From: Betaproteobacteria bacterium
Lineage (GTDB): Bacteria; Pseudomonadota; Gammaproteobacteria; Burkholderiales; Ga0077523
Length of the DNA: 40,052 nt
Direction: 5' to 3'
Assembly: GCA_025350245.1 (NCBI GenBank)
Contig: JANXYG010000077.1
Location: forward strand, 1 to 40,052
Made by a program: the position numbers and the translations under genes. The notes beneath the pieces are model-generated. The model saw only the letters and a list, made by a program, of their open reading frames with translations, was not told the DNA's origin and did no database searches. Each line of letters starts with the position of its first letter. The stretch's first letter is position 1. This document shows positions 33,101-40,052 of this stretch, one piece after another.

Positions 33101-36100
33101 GAACACCACCAGCGTGGTCAGCGACAGGATCGCCGCCAACTGCTCGGGGTTGAGACGCAGCTCGCGCAGCCGGATGCCGGCGAACGTCGCCGACATCATC
33201 GAGGCGCGCGCGATGTTGGCTCGCTGGCTGTAGCGGTCGACCAGTACATCCAGGGCGGCGCGTGTGTCTGCCGCGGCGGTCGCGATCGTGACTCGCGCGC
33301 GTCCCTGGGGGCCGAGTCGCAGCCGCACCGACAATGCCGCGACCGGGTCCAGGCCGGTGGCGATCGACACCGGCTCGGCACCGGGTGCAGCGAAGGCGGC
33401 GAGCGGCTGGCTGGCGTCACGGTAACGTCCCAGCCATAGCCCGCGGTCGGCCTGCGCGCTCACGGCGCCAACCGAGGGATCGGTTTCGGCGAGAAAATGC
33501 ACCACGTGCATTTCGGGCTCGGCCGCGAGGCGTGGCCGGCGCTCGAGAAACAGCGCGCGCCGGGTCTGCGACCAGCAGGCCTGCACGAACAGGTTGACGA
33601 AGGCCGGGTGCGCCTCGTCGGCCCGCGGCGGCGCCAGGCTGGCCTCGAAGCAGGACAGCAGATCGAGGTCGATCGCCGCGTCGCCGCGATTGTGCAGCTC
33701 GATCTGGCGAAACTCGATGTCGTCCTCGGGGCTGACCCACAGCGTGCTCTGCACCGCGAGGTCGGGCCACGTGGTCTCGAACTGCAGGCGGTCGATATGG
33801 TAGACGCCGCGATAGCGGGCCGATGGCGCGGGCGCGGGCCGGTAGGTGAGCGACGCGGGCGCCGCGTCGGCCACGCGGCGCAGGTAGAAGAAGGTGCCGT
33901 AGCCATCGCGCAGCGCGTCGTCGCGCCAGCGCGACACCGCCGCAGCGCCGAACCGGCTCCAGCCCGCACCGTTGGCGCGCACCAGCACCGAGTAGCGCCC
34001 GTTCGACAACAGATGCGTGGGCTGCAACCGGGTTTGCGCCGGATCGATGTCGCAGACCGGACCGGCGTTGCGCAGGCGCCGGTCGGTGGCTACCGCGCGT
34101 TCCACCGGTTCGAGCAGACGCGAGAGCTGCCGCGGCGGGGCTTCGTGCAGCAGCGGCGCCACGGCAGCGATCCGGGCATCGCGCATGCACCAGGTGCGCA
34201 CCAGGCCCCCGAACAGCAAGTTGGTCAGCGCCACGATGCTCATGCCCTGGTGGTGCGCCATGTGCGTCGCCACCAGGGTGAAAGCAGCGCCGATCTGCCG
34301 CGCCGGCGTGAAATCGAGCGCTTCGATGAAGCCGAGCACGGCGCGGGCACCGAGCCGCTCCAGCCGCCGCAGGTTCTCGACGGTACGCCCCGGATCGAGT
34401 TCGACCGCGAGCACCGAAGCATAGGGCGCCACCACCAGATCGTCCGGCGGGATCCGGCGCAGCGCCAGCCGTGGCACACCCTGGGGGGCGTACTGGTACG
34501 CCAGGGTGTGGTCACGTGCGGCGTAGGCCGACTCGGAAATGCCCCAGGGCGTGTCGTGAGCACGTCCGAACGCGATCTGCTCCCGCAGCGCGACCCGGCC
34601 GGCTTCGGCCAGCAGACTTCCCTGCGGCTCGTCCAGTACCAGGCTCGCCATGCGGTACTCGAACATCGATCCCGCCCATGAGCGCAGACCCGCGTGCGAG
34701 CCGAGCGCGTAGGCCGGGCGGCCGAGCGCCGCCCAGTGCACCACCGGGATGTCGCCCTTGGCGATCGCCCACAAACTGGTCAGGCGCGCCTCGGAAGCGA
34801 GCAGGTCGTAGCACGCGGTGTCGTGCTGCTGCTCCGCCACCCGGTAGCCGATACGCAGCAGGCGCCGGCCCCGATCGAACAGGAAACCGAACTCGGCCTC
34901 GGCGGCGATGCAGCGGCAGGTCACCGCGACCGCACGCAGACGTTGAGCGATCGGCGGTTGCGCCGTCGTGGTCGACACGTCGCGCAGCGCGGAGGCCAGC
35001 GTGGCCAGGTAGTCGCCGAGCAGCGCGGCGAAGGCATCGGCGTCGTCCGCGAGCCCACCATCGGTGGTCTGCGTCACGATGAGCAGATCGGCGCGCGCCG
35101 CGGCGAGCAGCGCGGTGAACCCGGACGGATCGGCGCGCAGCCGGCCCGGTGGATCGTGCTCGGCGAGCAAGGCTTCGAGGCCGGCATGCGCCGCGGCGGA
35201 CATCGATGCCGTTGGCAGCGCCGACAACCGCTCGCGCGCCGCCGCAATCGCGGCCTCGGTCCAGCCCTCGGCCGCGCCATCCGTCGCCATCTCGAGGCAC
35301 GCCTCGGCCACCGCCAGCAGGTGTCCGCACAGGTTGCCGCTGTCCACCGTCGACACGTACGCCGGCAGCAGCGGTTCGAGCGTCGTGGTGTCGTACCAAT
35401 TGAGGAAGTGGCCGTGATGGCGCTGCAACCGCGCCAGGGTGGCGAGCGTCGCCTCCAGCCGCGCCACCATGTCTTCGCTGCCGATCCAGCCGAACCGCCG
35501 CGCGCAGGTCACGCTAAGCAGATACAGGCCGATGTTGGTCGGCGAGGTGCGATGCGCCACCATCGTGTGCGGCAGGGTCTGCACGTTGTCCGGCGGCAAT
35601 TGATGGTCGTCATCGGTGACCCAGCGCTCGAACAGCCGCCACGAATCGCGCGCCACCGCCTGCAGATAGCGCTGGTCGGCCTCGGCGACGGCATGCTCAC
35701 CGGCGGCAGCGCGTGGTCGGCTGACCCACCACACCCACAGCGGTGACGCAGCCCATACCAGACCCAGGGTCGCCACCAGGCCCGGGTGCGGGGTGCCGAG
35801 TGCGAACAGCGTCACCGTCAGGCCGATCGCGGCCAGACTTACGCGGCGATGGCGGCGCACCAGTGTCATCAGGTCGATGCTCGCGGCGGCTTGCGCGGCT
35901 GCCGCGGCCGTCCATTGCAGCAGGTGACGCCGCGAGACCAGCATGCGCCACAGCGCGCGCAGCACGGCATCGCCGAGCAGCAGCGCCTGCTGCAACAGCA
36001 GTGCCAGGCTCCAGACGCCGGTCGCGAGCGCCCGCACGACATCGGCGCCCCCCTTGCGGTAAAAGTAACCGGGCGCAAACCGTTTTCCGCTCGGTACCAG

Positions 36101-38665
36101 GCCGGTCAGCGCGCCGATGATCGGTCCGCCGCAGAATCCCGCCGCCACCAGCGCGAGTGCCGCCCAGGGCGGAACTGCCGGCGTCACCAGGCTGGCGCTC
36201 ACCAGCGCGAGCGACATCGGCGCCACCAGCGAGCGGCGCAGGTTGTCCAGCATCTTCCAGCGATTGATCGCGCCGATGGGATAGCGCCGCGGGCGCAGCA
36301 GGATCGTGAGCAGTTGCCAGTCGCCACGGGTCCAGCGGTGCACGCGCGCCGCCGCCACGTCGGCGTGGATCGGCATGTCCTCGATCACGGTCACGTCGGT
36401 CACCGCCGCGCAGCGGGCGAACGCCCCCTCCAGCAGGTCGTGGCTCAGGATGCGCTGCGCCGGCAGGCGCTGCGCCAGCACAGCATGCATCGCGCCGACA
36501 TTGAGCAAGCCCTTGCCGGTGAAGGTGCCCTCGCCGAATAGATCCTGGTAGACCTCGGAGTTGGCGGCACTGTAGGGGTCGACGCCGCACTGCCCGGCGA
36601 ACAGCCAGTGATACGGCGTGACCTCCTCTGGCCGCGGCAGCGGGGTCGCGACCCGCGGTTGCAGGATGCCGTAGCCGCCCACGACGCGACGCAGCGCCGG
36701 GTCGATGCGTGGGTGGTTCAAGGGGTGCGCCGCGATCCCGACCAGTTCTCGCAGGCGACCAGGCGGAAACTGCGTATCGCTGTCCAGCGTCACGATGTAT
36801 CGGGTTGCCGGCGCAACAGCGGACAGCGGTCCGAGCGCTAAAAACGGCCCACCCGACTCCTCCGCCAGCACCGCGACCAGCTGTTCGAGCTTGCCGCGCT
36901 TGCGCTCCCAGCCGACCCAGCGGCCTTCGGTCTGGCACCAACTGCGCTCCCGGTGCAGCAGCAGAAACCGCTCACCGCGCCCGGCGTCCGGCGGATGGCG
37001 CCGGTTGATCTCGGCGATGGCGGCGGTGGCGCCCGCGAGGATCGCGGCATCGGTTTCCAGCCGCGGCTGCATGGCGTCCGCCCAGTCGGTCAGCAGCGCG
37101 AACTGGGCGTGCTGTTCGGGGTTGGCGAGGTAGTGGCGTTCGAGCTGGCGCGCGAGCACCACGCTGCCGCCGCCGACCAACAGCGCCGGCATCACCACCA
37201 GCACGCGATGATCGGCTGGGATGCCGTCCGCGAGCGCGAGACGCGGTAGGCGTTTCGGCCGGGTGAATTCGCTGATCAACCGGTTGACCATGGCGCCCAC
37301 GGCTTCCGACGCGGGAAACCAGGCGGCAACCGCCACCGCCGCCATCAGCCACCACGAGGACCACCCGCCTGCCCCCGCCGACAGGGTCCAGGCGACCAGA
37401 CCGACGCCACCAGCCCCCAGCAACGCGAGATAGGCCCCGAGAATCCAGCGCCGCGGACCGCCTGCCAGGCCGATCCGGAATCGTCGCCGCAGGCCGACCG
37501 CGGCCTCGAGCCGACCGCGTCCGTCCCCGTGCAGCCAGTAACCCGGAGTGCCCTGCGCCTCCTGGCCGCCCGCGTTCGCCCGCATCAGTCCGAGCAGGCT
37601 GCCCGCGACCGACGATTCGCCTCGCCCGCTGCGCCGCGCGAGGCGTTCGATGGCATGCAATGACTCGTCCTGCGTGTCGCCGTGCTCCGCCCGATAGGCC
37701 GGGGCGGTTTCGAGCGTCCGCACCAGCGCGCTGGCATCGCCCACCAGGCGCCGCCACCGCGCATCGCCGATCGAGCGCAGCGACTTGACCGCATTGCTGA
37801 CGCTGAGGTTGTCGGAGGTCTGTTCGGCATGCTGCTCCAGCCGTTCGGTGGCAATGCCGGCGTAGGTTTGGCGGGCCCACTCGTACCAGCGCGAACCCGG
37901 GGTCTCGGCCGCATCCTGTTGCCGCTGCGCCAGTCGCAGCAGGAAGGCGCGGCGGACGCCGCGCGAGCGCATCGCCGCGAGCAGCCAATCGAGATCGCCG
38001 GCGTCGTAGCGATCGATATGGTCCGACACGCAATTCGCCACTTCGCGCGCCGCCGCGTTGGCGGCGACCCGTTCGGCGAGCCGGCGCAGGTTCTCGATCA
38101 GGATGACCCGCAGCGTGGTCGGCAACGCCCAGAGTTCGCCGAGGGTGAGATCGCGTTGCTCCTGATAGGCCACGAGAACGGCGGCGAGCAGGTCGGCATC
38201 GAACGCGCTGTCGTTGTGGGCGATGAACGCCCAGGCCACGCCGTAAACGCGCGGCAGACCCGCCAGATGGGCATCGACCAGCACCGGCAGGTGACGAAAG
38301 TAGCCGCTGGGGAGCCGGTCGTGGATCTCCTTCAGTTGCGCGTCGAGCAGATGAAAGTTGTCCAGCAGCCATTCGCCTGCCGGCGTGACGTGATAGCCGG
38401 TTCGCGCCGAACTCGCCAGATAGCGGTCGACCTCGCGCAAGACCTTCACGTTCTGATACAGACGTGGAACGAACGCGGGGCCGGCGCGGGCGACGATGCG
38501 CGTGTGGTGCGCCTGTGCCAAGCCGGCGGCGTGCTGCCGGAAGCGCTGAAGACCGAAGATCTCGGAACGGATCGGCGCCTCCAGCAGGCCCCGCGCCGGA
38601 TCCAGCAGCGCGACGCTGCCCGCGGAGGCTTCCGGCACCAGGCGGCGCAGCCGGTGCCACGTCAT
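30113..38665 (-). CDS. ndvB: Cyclic beta-1,2-glucan synthase (NdvB/ChvB type)
   Basis: This 2850-residue inner-membrane enzyme builds cyclic beta-1,2-glucan from UDP-glucose for the periplasm. The N-terminal region (1-390) is the protein-linked initiation/elongation part. Membrane helices lie near 405-450 and 810-970. Between them is the glycosyltransferase-84 domain, with TLDSDTQFPPGRL (about 626), the downstream SHDLLEG (741) and WTRGDWQLL (778). The C-terminal half contains glycoamylase-like and GH94 phosphorylase-like modules, with the catalytic-type motif GTGDWNDGMNRVG (about 2509) and a final substrate-fold run (ENGGQYSHAGVWAVMAYARL). Length matches the family (about 2800-2900). The start at 38665 lies three nt after a small membrane gene, so the pair is probably coupled. 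Cyclic glucans serve osmotic adaptation and host interaction in alpha-proteobacteria; the role here is inferred. Confidence 0.96.
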   Translation of the reverse strand: MTWHRLRRLVPEASAGSVALLDPARGLLEAPIRSEIFGLQRFRQHAAGLAQAHHTRIVARAGPAFVPRLYQNVKVLREVDRYLASSARTGYHVTPAGEWLLDNFHLLDAQLKEIHDRLPSGYFRHLPVLVDAHLAGLPRVYGVAWAFIAHNDSAFDADLLAAVLVAYQEQRDLTLGELWALPTTLRVILIENLRRLAERVAANAAAREVANCVSDHIDRYDAGDLDWLLAAMRSRGVRRAFLLRLAQRQQDAAETPGSRWYEWARQTYAGIATERLEQHAEQTSDNLSVSNAVKSLRSIGDARWRRLVGDASALVRTLETAPAYRAEHGDTQDESLHAIERLARRSGRGESSVAGSLLGLMRANAGGQEAQGTPGYWLHGDGRGRLEAAVGLRRRFRIGLAGGPRRWILGAYLALLGAGGVGLVAWTLSAGAGGWSSWWLMAAVAVAAWFPASEAVGAMVNRLISEFTRPKRLPRLALADGIPADHRVLVVMPALLVGGGSVVLARQLERHYLANPEQHAQFALLTDWADAMQPRLETDAAILAGATAAIAEINRRHPPDAGRGERFLLLHRERSWCQTEGRWVGWERKRGKLEQLVAVLAEESGGPFLALGPLSAVAPATRYIVTLDSDTQFPPGRLRELVGIAAHPLNHPRIDPALRRVVGGYGILQPRVATPLPRPEEVTPYHWLFAGQCGVDPYSAANSEVYQDLFGEGTFTGKGLLNVGAMHAVLAQRLPAQRILSHDLLEGAFARCAAVTDVTVIEDMPIHADVAAARVHRWTRGDWQLLTILLRPRRYPIGAINRWKMLDNLRRSLVAPMSLALVSASLVTPAVPPWAALALVAAGFCGGPIIGALTGLVPSGKRFAPGYFYRKGGADVVRALATGVWSLALLLQQALLLGDAVLRALWRMLVSRRHLLQWTAAAAAQAAASIDLMTLVRRHRRVSLAAIGLTVTLFALGTPHPGLVATLGLVWAASPLWVWWVSRPRAAAGEHAVAEADQRYLQAVARDSWRLFERWVTDDDHQLPPDNVQTLPHTMVAHRTSPTNIGLYLLSVTCARRFGWIGSEDMVARLEATLATLARLQRHHGHFLNWYDTTTLEPLLPAYVSTVDSGNLCGHLLAVAEACLEMATDGAAEGWTEAAIAAARERLSALPTASMSAAAHAGLEALLAEHDPPGRLRADPSGFTALLAAARADLLIVTQTTDGGLADDADAFAALLGDYLATLASALRDVSTTTAQPPIAQRLRAVAVTCRCIAAEAEFGFLFDRGRRLLRIGYRVAEQQHDTACYDLLASEARLTSLWAIAKGDIPVVHWAALGRPAYALGSHAGLRSWAGSMFEYRMASLVLDEPQGSLLAEAGRVALREQIAFGRAHDTPWGISESAYAARDHTLAYQYAPQGVPRLALRRIPPDDLVVAPYASVLAVELDPGRTVENLRRLERLGARAVLGFIEALDFTPARQIGAAFTLVATHMAHHQGMSIVALTNLLFGGLVRTWCMRDARIAAVAPLLHEAPPRQLSRLLEPVERAVATDRRLRNAGPVCDIDPAQTRLQPTHLLSNGRYSVLVRANGAGWSRFGAAAVSRWRDDALRDGYGTFFYLRRVADAAPASLTYRPAPAPSARYRGVYHIDRLQFETTWPDLAVQSTLWVSPEDDIEFRQIELHNRGDAAIDLDLLSCFEASLAPPRADEAHPAFVNLFVQACWSQTRRALFLERRPRLAAEPEMHVVHFLAETDPSVGAVSAQADRGLWLGRYRDASQPLAAFAAPGAEPVSIATGLDPVAALSVRLRLGPQGRARVTIATAAADTRAALDVLVDRYSQRANIARASMMSATFAGIRLRELRLNPEQLAAILSLTTLVVFTIARNPGGGGGGEGGAVCDRRTLWRFGISGDHPLVVVFAGEPDALALVGSLVHALRLWSWSGVPVDLVVVNTEPTSYLMPLQRELAVLHERFAAESRSPSVPATGGMHVIRESDLAPEERSTLRNLAVVRIVGDGRPLKRHVQDLLDAHAAAVADARPEPRTLVRQSVAAAAVAAAPRGGFQPASGEFRFEVDGRHRPPRPWINVLANPAFGCQIADSGAGYTWAENSRLHQLTAWSNDPVSDPAAEWFLIEDAETGSIRNVAGPAPGDEALGVRHGQGYTSFEQNVGACLIKATWCVDTVQAVKHVHMVIINRSAGAQRLRLVAVVEWMLGGRRGDRGTVRTGFERADAPDGASAIVLTCEQRESAEGFGGTTAFLAAPRVGGAGATAAEWTCDRSELFDAAGRLALPHRFEQRCGAGLDPCAAIRLALRVAPGATVEYAFVIGHAESPAAARGLARQALAKPPAQRLDEVRESWDQLLGTVTVSTPDPLFDALVNRWLLYQTVACRLWARAGFYQAGGAYGFRDQLQDAMALAITAPQMLRYQILVGAGRQFVAGDVQHWWHAPTGAGVRTRFSDDLLWLVQACTRYLEVTQDATLLDEVVPFLDGPPVPPAAEDAYFVPQTSAESASVFEHCARALDRSLAVGVHGLPLMGTGDWNDGMNRVGHEGRGESVWLAWFLCRLVADFAPVARTRGEAERATRWELAALSWRDALQTHGWDGSWYRRAFFDDGQALGADGNPECRIDLIAQAWSVLASDTIDQRQRLAMAAVTGHLIDTEANLVRLLDPPLQHAVPSAGYIQAYPPGVRENGGQYSHAGVWAVMAYARLGDADQAFRVFRGLSPAHRSADPVLGPTYGLEPYVMAGDIYSQPPYVGRGGWSWYTGSAAWMYRAAIESICGLRVQGDTVSFDPRLPSHWPAVTLTLVRAGKRHVFVLRRSAAGPAPTMAASGAAIALAPGAALVLATVPTDSVHVVSGTTLDLLSPGPEVAAAVPAV

Positions 38666-38668
38666 GCG

Positions 38669-38908
38669 CTACACCGCCAGCGAGATCACGCGGACGACGA
38701 TCGCGGTCAGCACCAGGGTCGTGAAGGGGTGCGTGGCCGCGAAATCGCGCAGGTTTTCGGCGGCACAACGCAGCGAGAACCACGGGCTCAAGGCCTGCCG
38801 GCAACGGTTGATGTGCGCGCCGAGCGCATACGGATCGGTGCCCCAGGCGATGGCCGACGCCTGCGGTCCGGCGTGTGAATCGAGCAGGAAAAACGGGTGG
38901 GTGGGCAT
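38669..38908 (-). CDS. Small membrane protein upstream of the cyclic glucan synthase
   Basis: This 79-residue protein is of no family I recognise. The ATG at 38908 has a GAGG about eight bases upstream. The N-terminal half is soluble (SHAGPQASAIAWGTDPYALG) and the C-terminus is one membrane helix (TTLVLTAIVVRVISLAV). The stop is three nt before the ndvB start, so translation of the two should be linked. It may be an accessory or regulatory subunit of the synthase, but that is inference from position only. Confidence 0.7.
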   Translation of the reverse strand: MPTHPFFLLDSHAGPQASAIAWGTDPYALGAHINRCRQALSPWFSLRCAAENLRDFAATHPFTTLVLTAIVVRVISLAV

Positions 38909-39261
38909 GACCGGACCTCGATGGCGGGTAAGTGGGATGCGTTGCCCGCGATCGGAAGCTCAACTCACACCGGATCGCGGCATGACTCCACTCTACGCCG
39001 CATCGCGCGGCGATGTTGTAGGAACAGCCGTGCCGGCGATGTAGGACAAGGCAGGCGTCGGCCAGCGACGACGCCCGGGAATAGCCGGGGGGGTCGGCGC
39101 CCAGCACCACGGCGGCGACCGGCGCGCCTACATCGGGTCGGGACCTGCTGGCCGACGATCGATTCGCTACCCGTCAGCCCACGGCGTTGCCGCAAGGCGA
39201 CGTCCGCAAAGGCCATGACAGGTCCGGCACCAACCCATCGATCATTCGAGGAGCAGACCAG
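38909..39261. promoter_or_regulatory. Divergent intergenic region with repeated CGATGTAGG-type motifs
   Basis: This 353-nt gap lies between the minus-strand glucan-synthase pair and the plus-strand small gene. CGGCGATGT occurs twice, 26 bases apart (39008 and 39034), each followed within a few bases by TAGGA. The inverted form CCTACATCG lies at about 39126. The sites are candidates for one regulator serving divergent promoters. No promoter boxes could be fixed. Confidence 0.4.
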
Positions 39262-39486
39262 ATGAGCAAGGCGCAGAATCAGGGAGAGGGCGACTACGAA
39301 GCCGCCGAGCGTTACACCAACGCCACGCGGAAGTTCGTCGCCAGCGGCAAGGTCGAGACAGCGGCGCGAGCGGCGGCACCGACCAGCCCGGAAGAAGCGG
39401 CAGCGCTGCTGCGTGCGGCAGGCCGTGACAGGCAATGTGTGAAACCGCAACAACCGGCGGCAAAGCTGCTTCCCAAGCCGGGCTGA
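39262..39486 (+). CDS. Small hydrophilic hypothetical protein
   Basis: This 74-residue soluble protein starts at ATG 39262, with GAGGAG eight to thirteen bases upstream. It opens MSKAQNQGEGDYEAAERYTN and has a charged helical middle (KFVASGKVETAARAAAPTSP, then EEAAALLRAAGRDR). Similar small proteins opening MSK-QNQGEGDYEAA are, as far as I recall, common in betaproteobacteria and of unknown role. It is the only gene on the plus strand. Confidence 0.75.
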   Translation: MSKAQNQGEGDYEAAERYTNATRKFVASGKVETAARAAAPTSPEEAAALLRAAGRDRQCVKPQQPAAKLLPKPG

Positions 39487-39492
39487 CAAGCA

Positions 39493-39528
39493 CGAGCGGC
39501 TCCGGCCGCAAACATCCGGAGCCGTTCG
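39493..39528. terminator. Bidirectional terminator-like hairpin between convergent genes
   Basis: CGGCTCCGG (39497-39505) pairs with CCGGAGCCG (39516-39524) around a 10-nt loop, with some further weak pairing outside. It sits in the 57-nt gap between the convergent genes at 39486 and 39544. No T-run is present. Confidence 0.6.
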
Positions 39529-39543
39529 CGTGAACCGCTGCGA

Positions 39544-39916
39544 CTACTTGCGGCCCTTCTTTTCTTCGTCGAGGCAGGCGATCTTGGCATCGCCGCTCAT
39601 CGCCGCGCATTTCGCCTTGGCGGCTTCATCGTTCGGCGCGGAGCGCACTACCGGGTTGGCTTCGTTACCGCCGTCGGCGCTTTTGTGCTCGCCCTTCGCA
39701 TCGGCCTTGGCAGCCTCGTAAGACTTCTTCGCGTCGTCCCTGCACGATTTCTTCGCGGCGCCAGACTGCGACGCGCATGCCATCTTGGCACTCTTCCAAT
39801 CCGCGCGCGCCTTCTTCATGGCGTCGTTCATCTCGGCCTTGGGCTTCGACGTCATCATGTCGTCGGACTTCTTCATGTCGTCCGCGAACACCGGGGCGGC
39901 GATGAGCGCGGCCAAC
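39544..39916 (-). pseudogene. Secreted Lys/Ala-rich protein gene cut in its signal-peptide region
   Basis: The frame reads ...TLAALIAAPVFADDMKKSDD and on to a 123-residue product. The mature part has KMACASQSGAAKKSCRDDAK and AKAKCAAMSGDAKIACLDEE, two copies of a C-x(n)-SG-x-AK-x-x-C pattern that I recall from small exported betaproteobacterial proteins. The N-terminal basic part and first half of the hydrophobic core of the signal peptide are missing. In the same frame a TAG stop lies five codons upstream of the Leu that could serve as a TTG start (39915). The break coincides with the presumed IS end at 39917, so the gene looks disrupted. Confidence 0.7.
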
Positions 39917-40052
39917 GTAACCGGTAACTACCCGGCGTTGTTTACGCGACTGCCCGGGTATGCAGCGCGGAGCGCAGCGGCTGGCCGGCGAAGTGCTGCT
40001 TCCAGTGCCGCGGGGTGAGTTCGGCGACTCTGGAGGCCGGATGCTCGCCGAC
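39917..40052. mobile_element. End of a probable IS66-family insertion sequence (rest beyond window)
   Basis: The sequence from 39917 starts GTAACCGGTAACTACCCGGC. A terminal GTAA is usual for IS66-family inverted repeats. 25 bases in lies the stop of a transposase-like tail on the minus strand. The boundary falls inside the signal-peptide coding region of the neighbouring gene. The other end of the element and the 8-bp target duplication expected of IS66 elements lie outside the window, so the boundary is inferred. Confidence 0.6.
39942..40052 (-). CDS. IS66-family transposase, C-terminal fragment
   Basis: The minus-strand frame enters from the right edge and ends at TAA 39942-39944. The visible 36 residues include VGEHPASRVAELTPRHWKQ and AGQPLRSALHTRAVA. 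The pattern EHPxxRxxEL-x-P-xx-W matches the C-terminal element of IS66 transposases as I remember it (typically HPxNRIxELLPW). The fragment is short, so the family call is tentative. Confidence 0.58.
   Translation of the reverse strand, partial: VGEHPASRVAELTPRHWKQHFAGQPLRSALHTRAVA

Overview
The window is GC-rich bacterial DNA with about twenty genes, all but one on the minus strand. The gene content points to a betaproteobacterium, probably of the Burkholderiales or Rhodocyclales. The reasons are PEP-CTERM proteins with an EpsA-type LuxR regulator, a two-partner secretion haemagglutinin with an extended signal peptide, a hybrid type II secretion/type IV pilus operon, and dispersed intercistronic hairpin repeats built round a CCCCCT..AGGGGG core. 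The genus cannot be settled from the sequence alone.

Layout, left to right. Positions 1-8117 hold a two-partner secretion pair: a very large TpsA adhesin cut by the window edge, and its TpsB outer-membrane transporter, which lies upstream of it in transcription. Positions 8265-10700 hold a cysteine-rich secreted protein and a PEP-CTERM protein. Positions 10701-11137 are a gene-free stretch with two related palindromes. Positions 11138-11914 hold an EpsA-like LuxR regulator, followed by an ankyrin-repeat lipoprotein (12126-12968).

Positions 13012-24630 form one tightly packed minus-strand operon. In transcription order it reads gspG, gspF, gspE, pilM-like, pilN-like, pilO-like, pilP/gspC-like, a lipoprotein secretin with a cohesin-like C-terminus, two pseudopilins, a broken TPR/SEC-C/glycosyltransferase gene, and a third pseudopilin that lacks Glu+5. 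Most junctions overlap by a few bases. The two wide gaps inside the operon are filled by copies of the dispersed repeat. Positions 24975-25664 hold a second PEP-CTERM protein. Positions 25790-29994 hold a DUF4331 - TPR - HupE/UreJ module. Two of these three proteins carry Ca2+-binding-type loops.

Positions 30113-38908 hold a 2850-residue cyclic beta-1,2-glucan synthase (NdvB type), preceded by a 79-residue membrane protein that looks translationally coupled to it. The right end has the only plus-strand gene (39262-39486), a convergent terminator, and a small secreted Lys/Ala-rich gene cut in its signal-peptide region by what looks like the end of an IS66-family element (39917 onward).

Functionally the window is an envelope and surface region: a giant adhesin, PEP-CTERM matrix proteins, a pseudopilus-driven secretion machine, periplasmic glucan synthesis and a possibly Ca2+-dependent envelope module. 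No exosortase, tRNA, rRNA or CRISPR array was seen. The most unusual points are the hybrid secretion operon with its cohesin-tipped secretin, the deletion plus frameshift in its TPR-glycosyltransferase gene, the nested-hairpin repeats in intercistronic gaps, and the IS insertion at the right edge.
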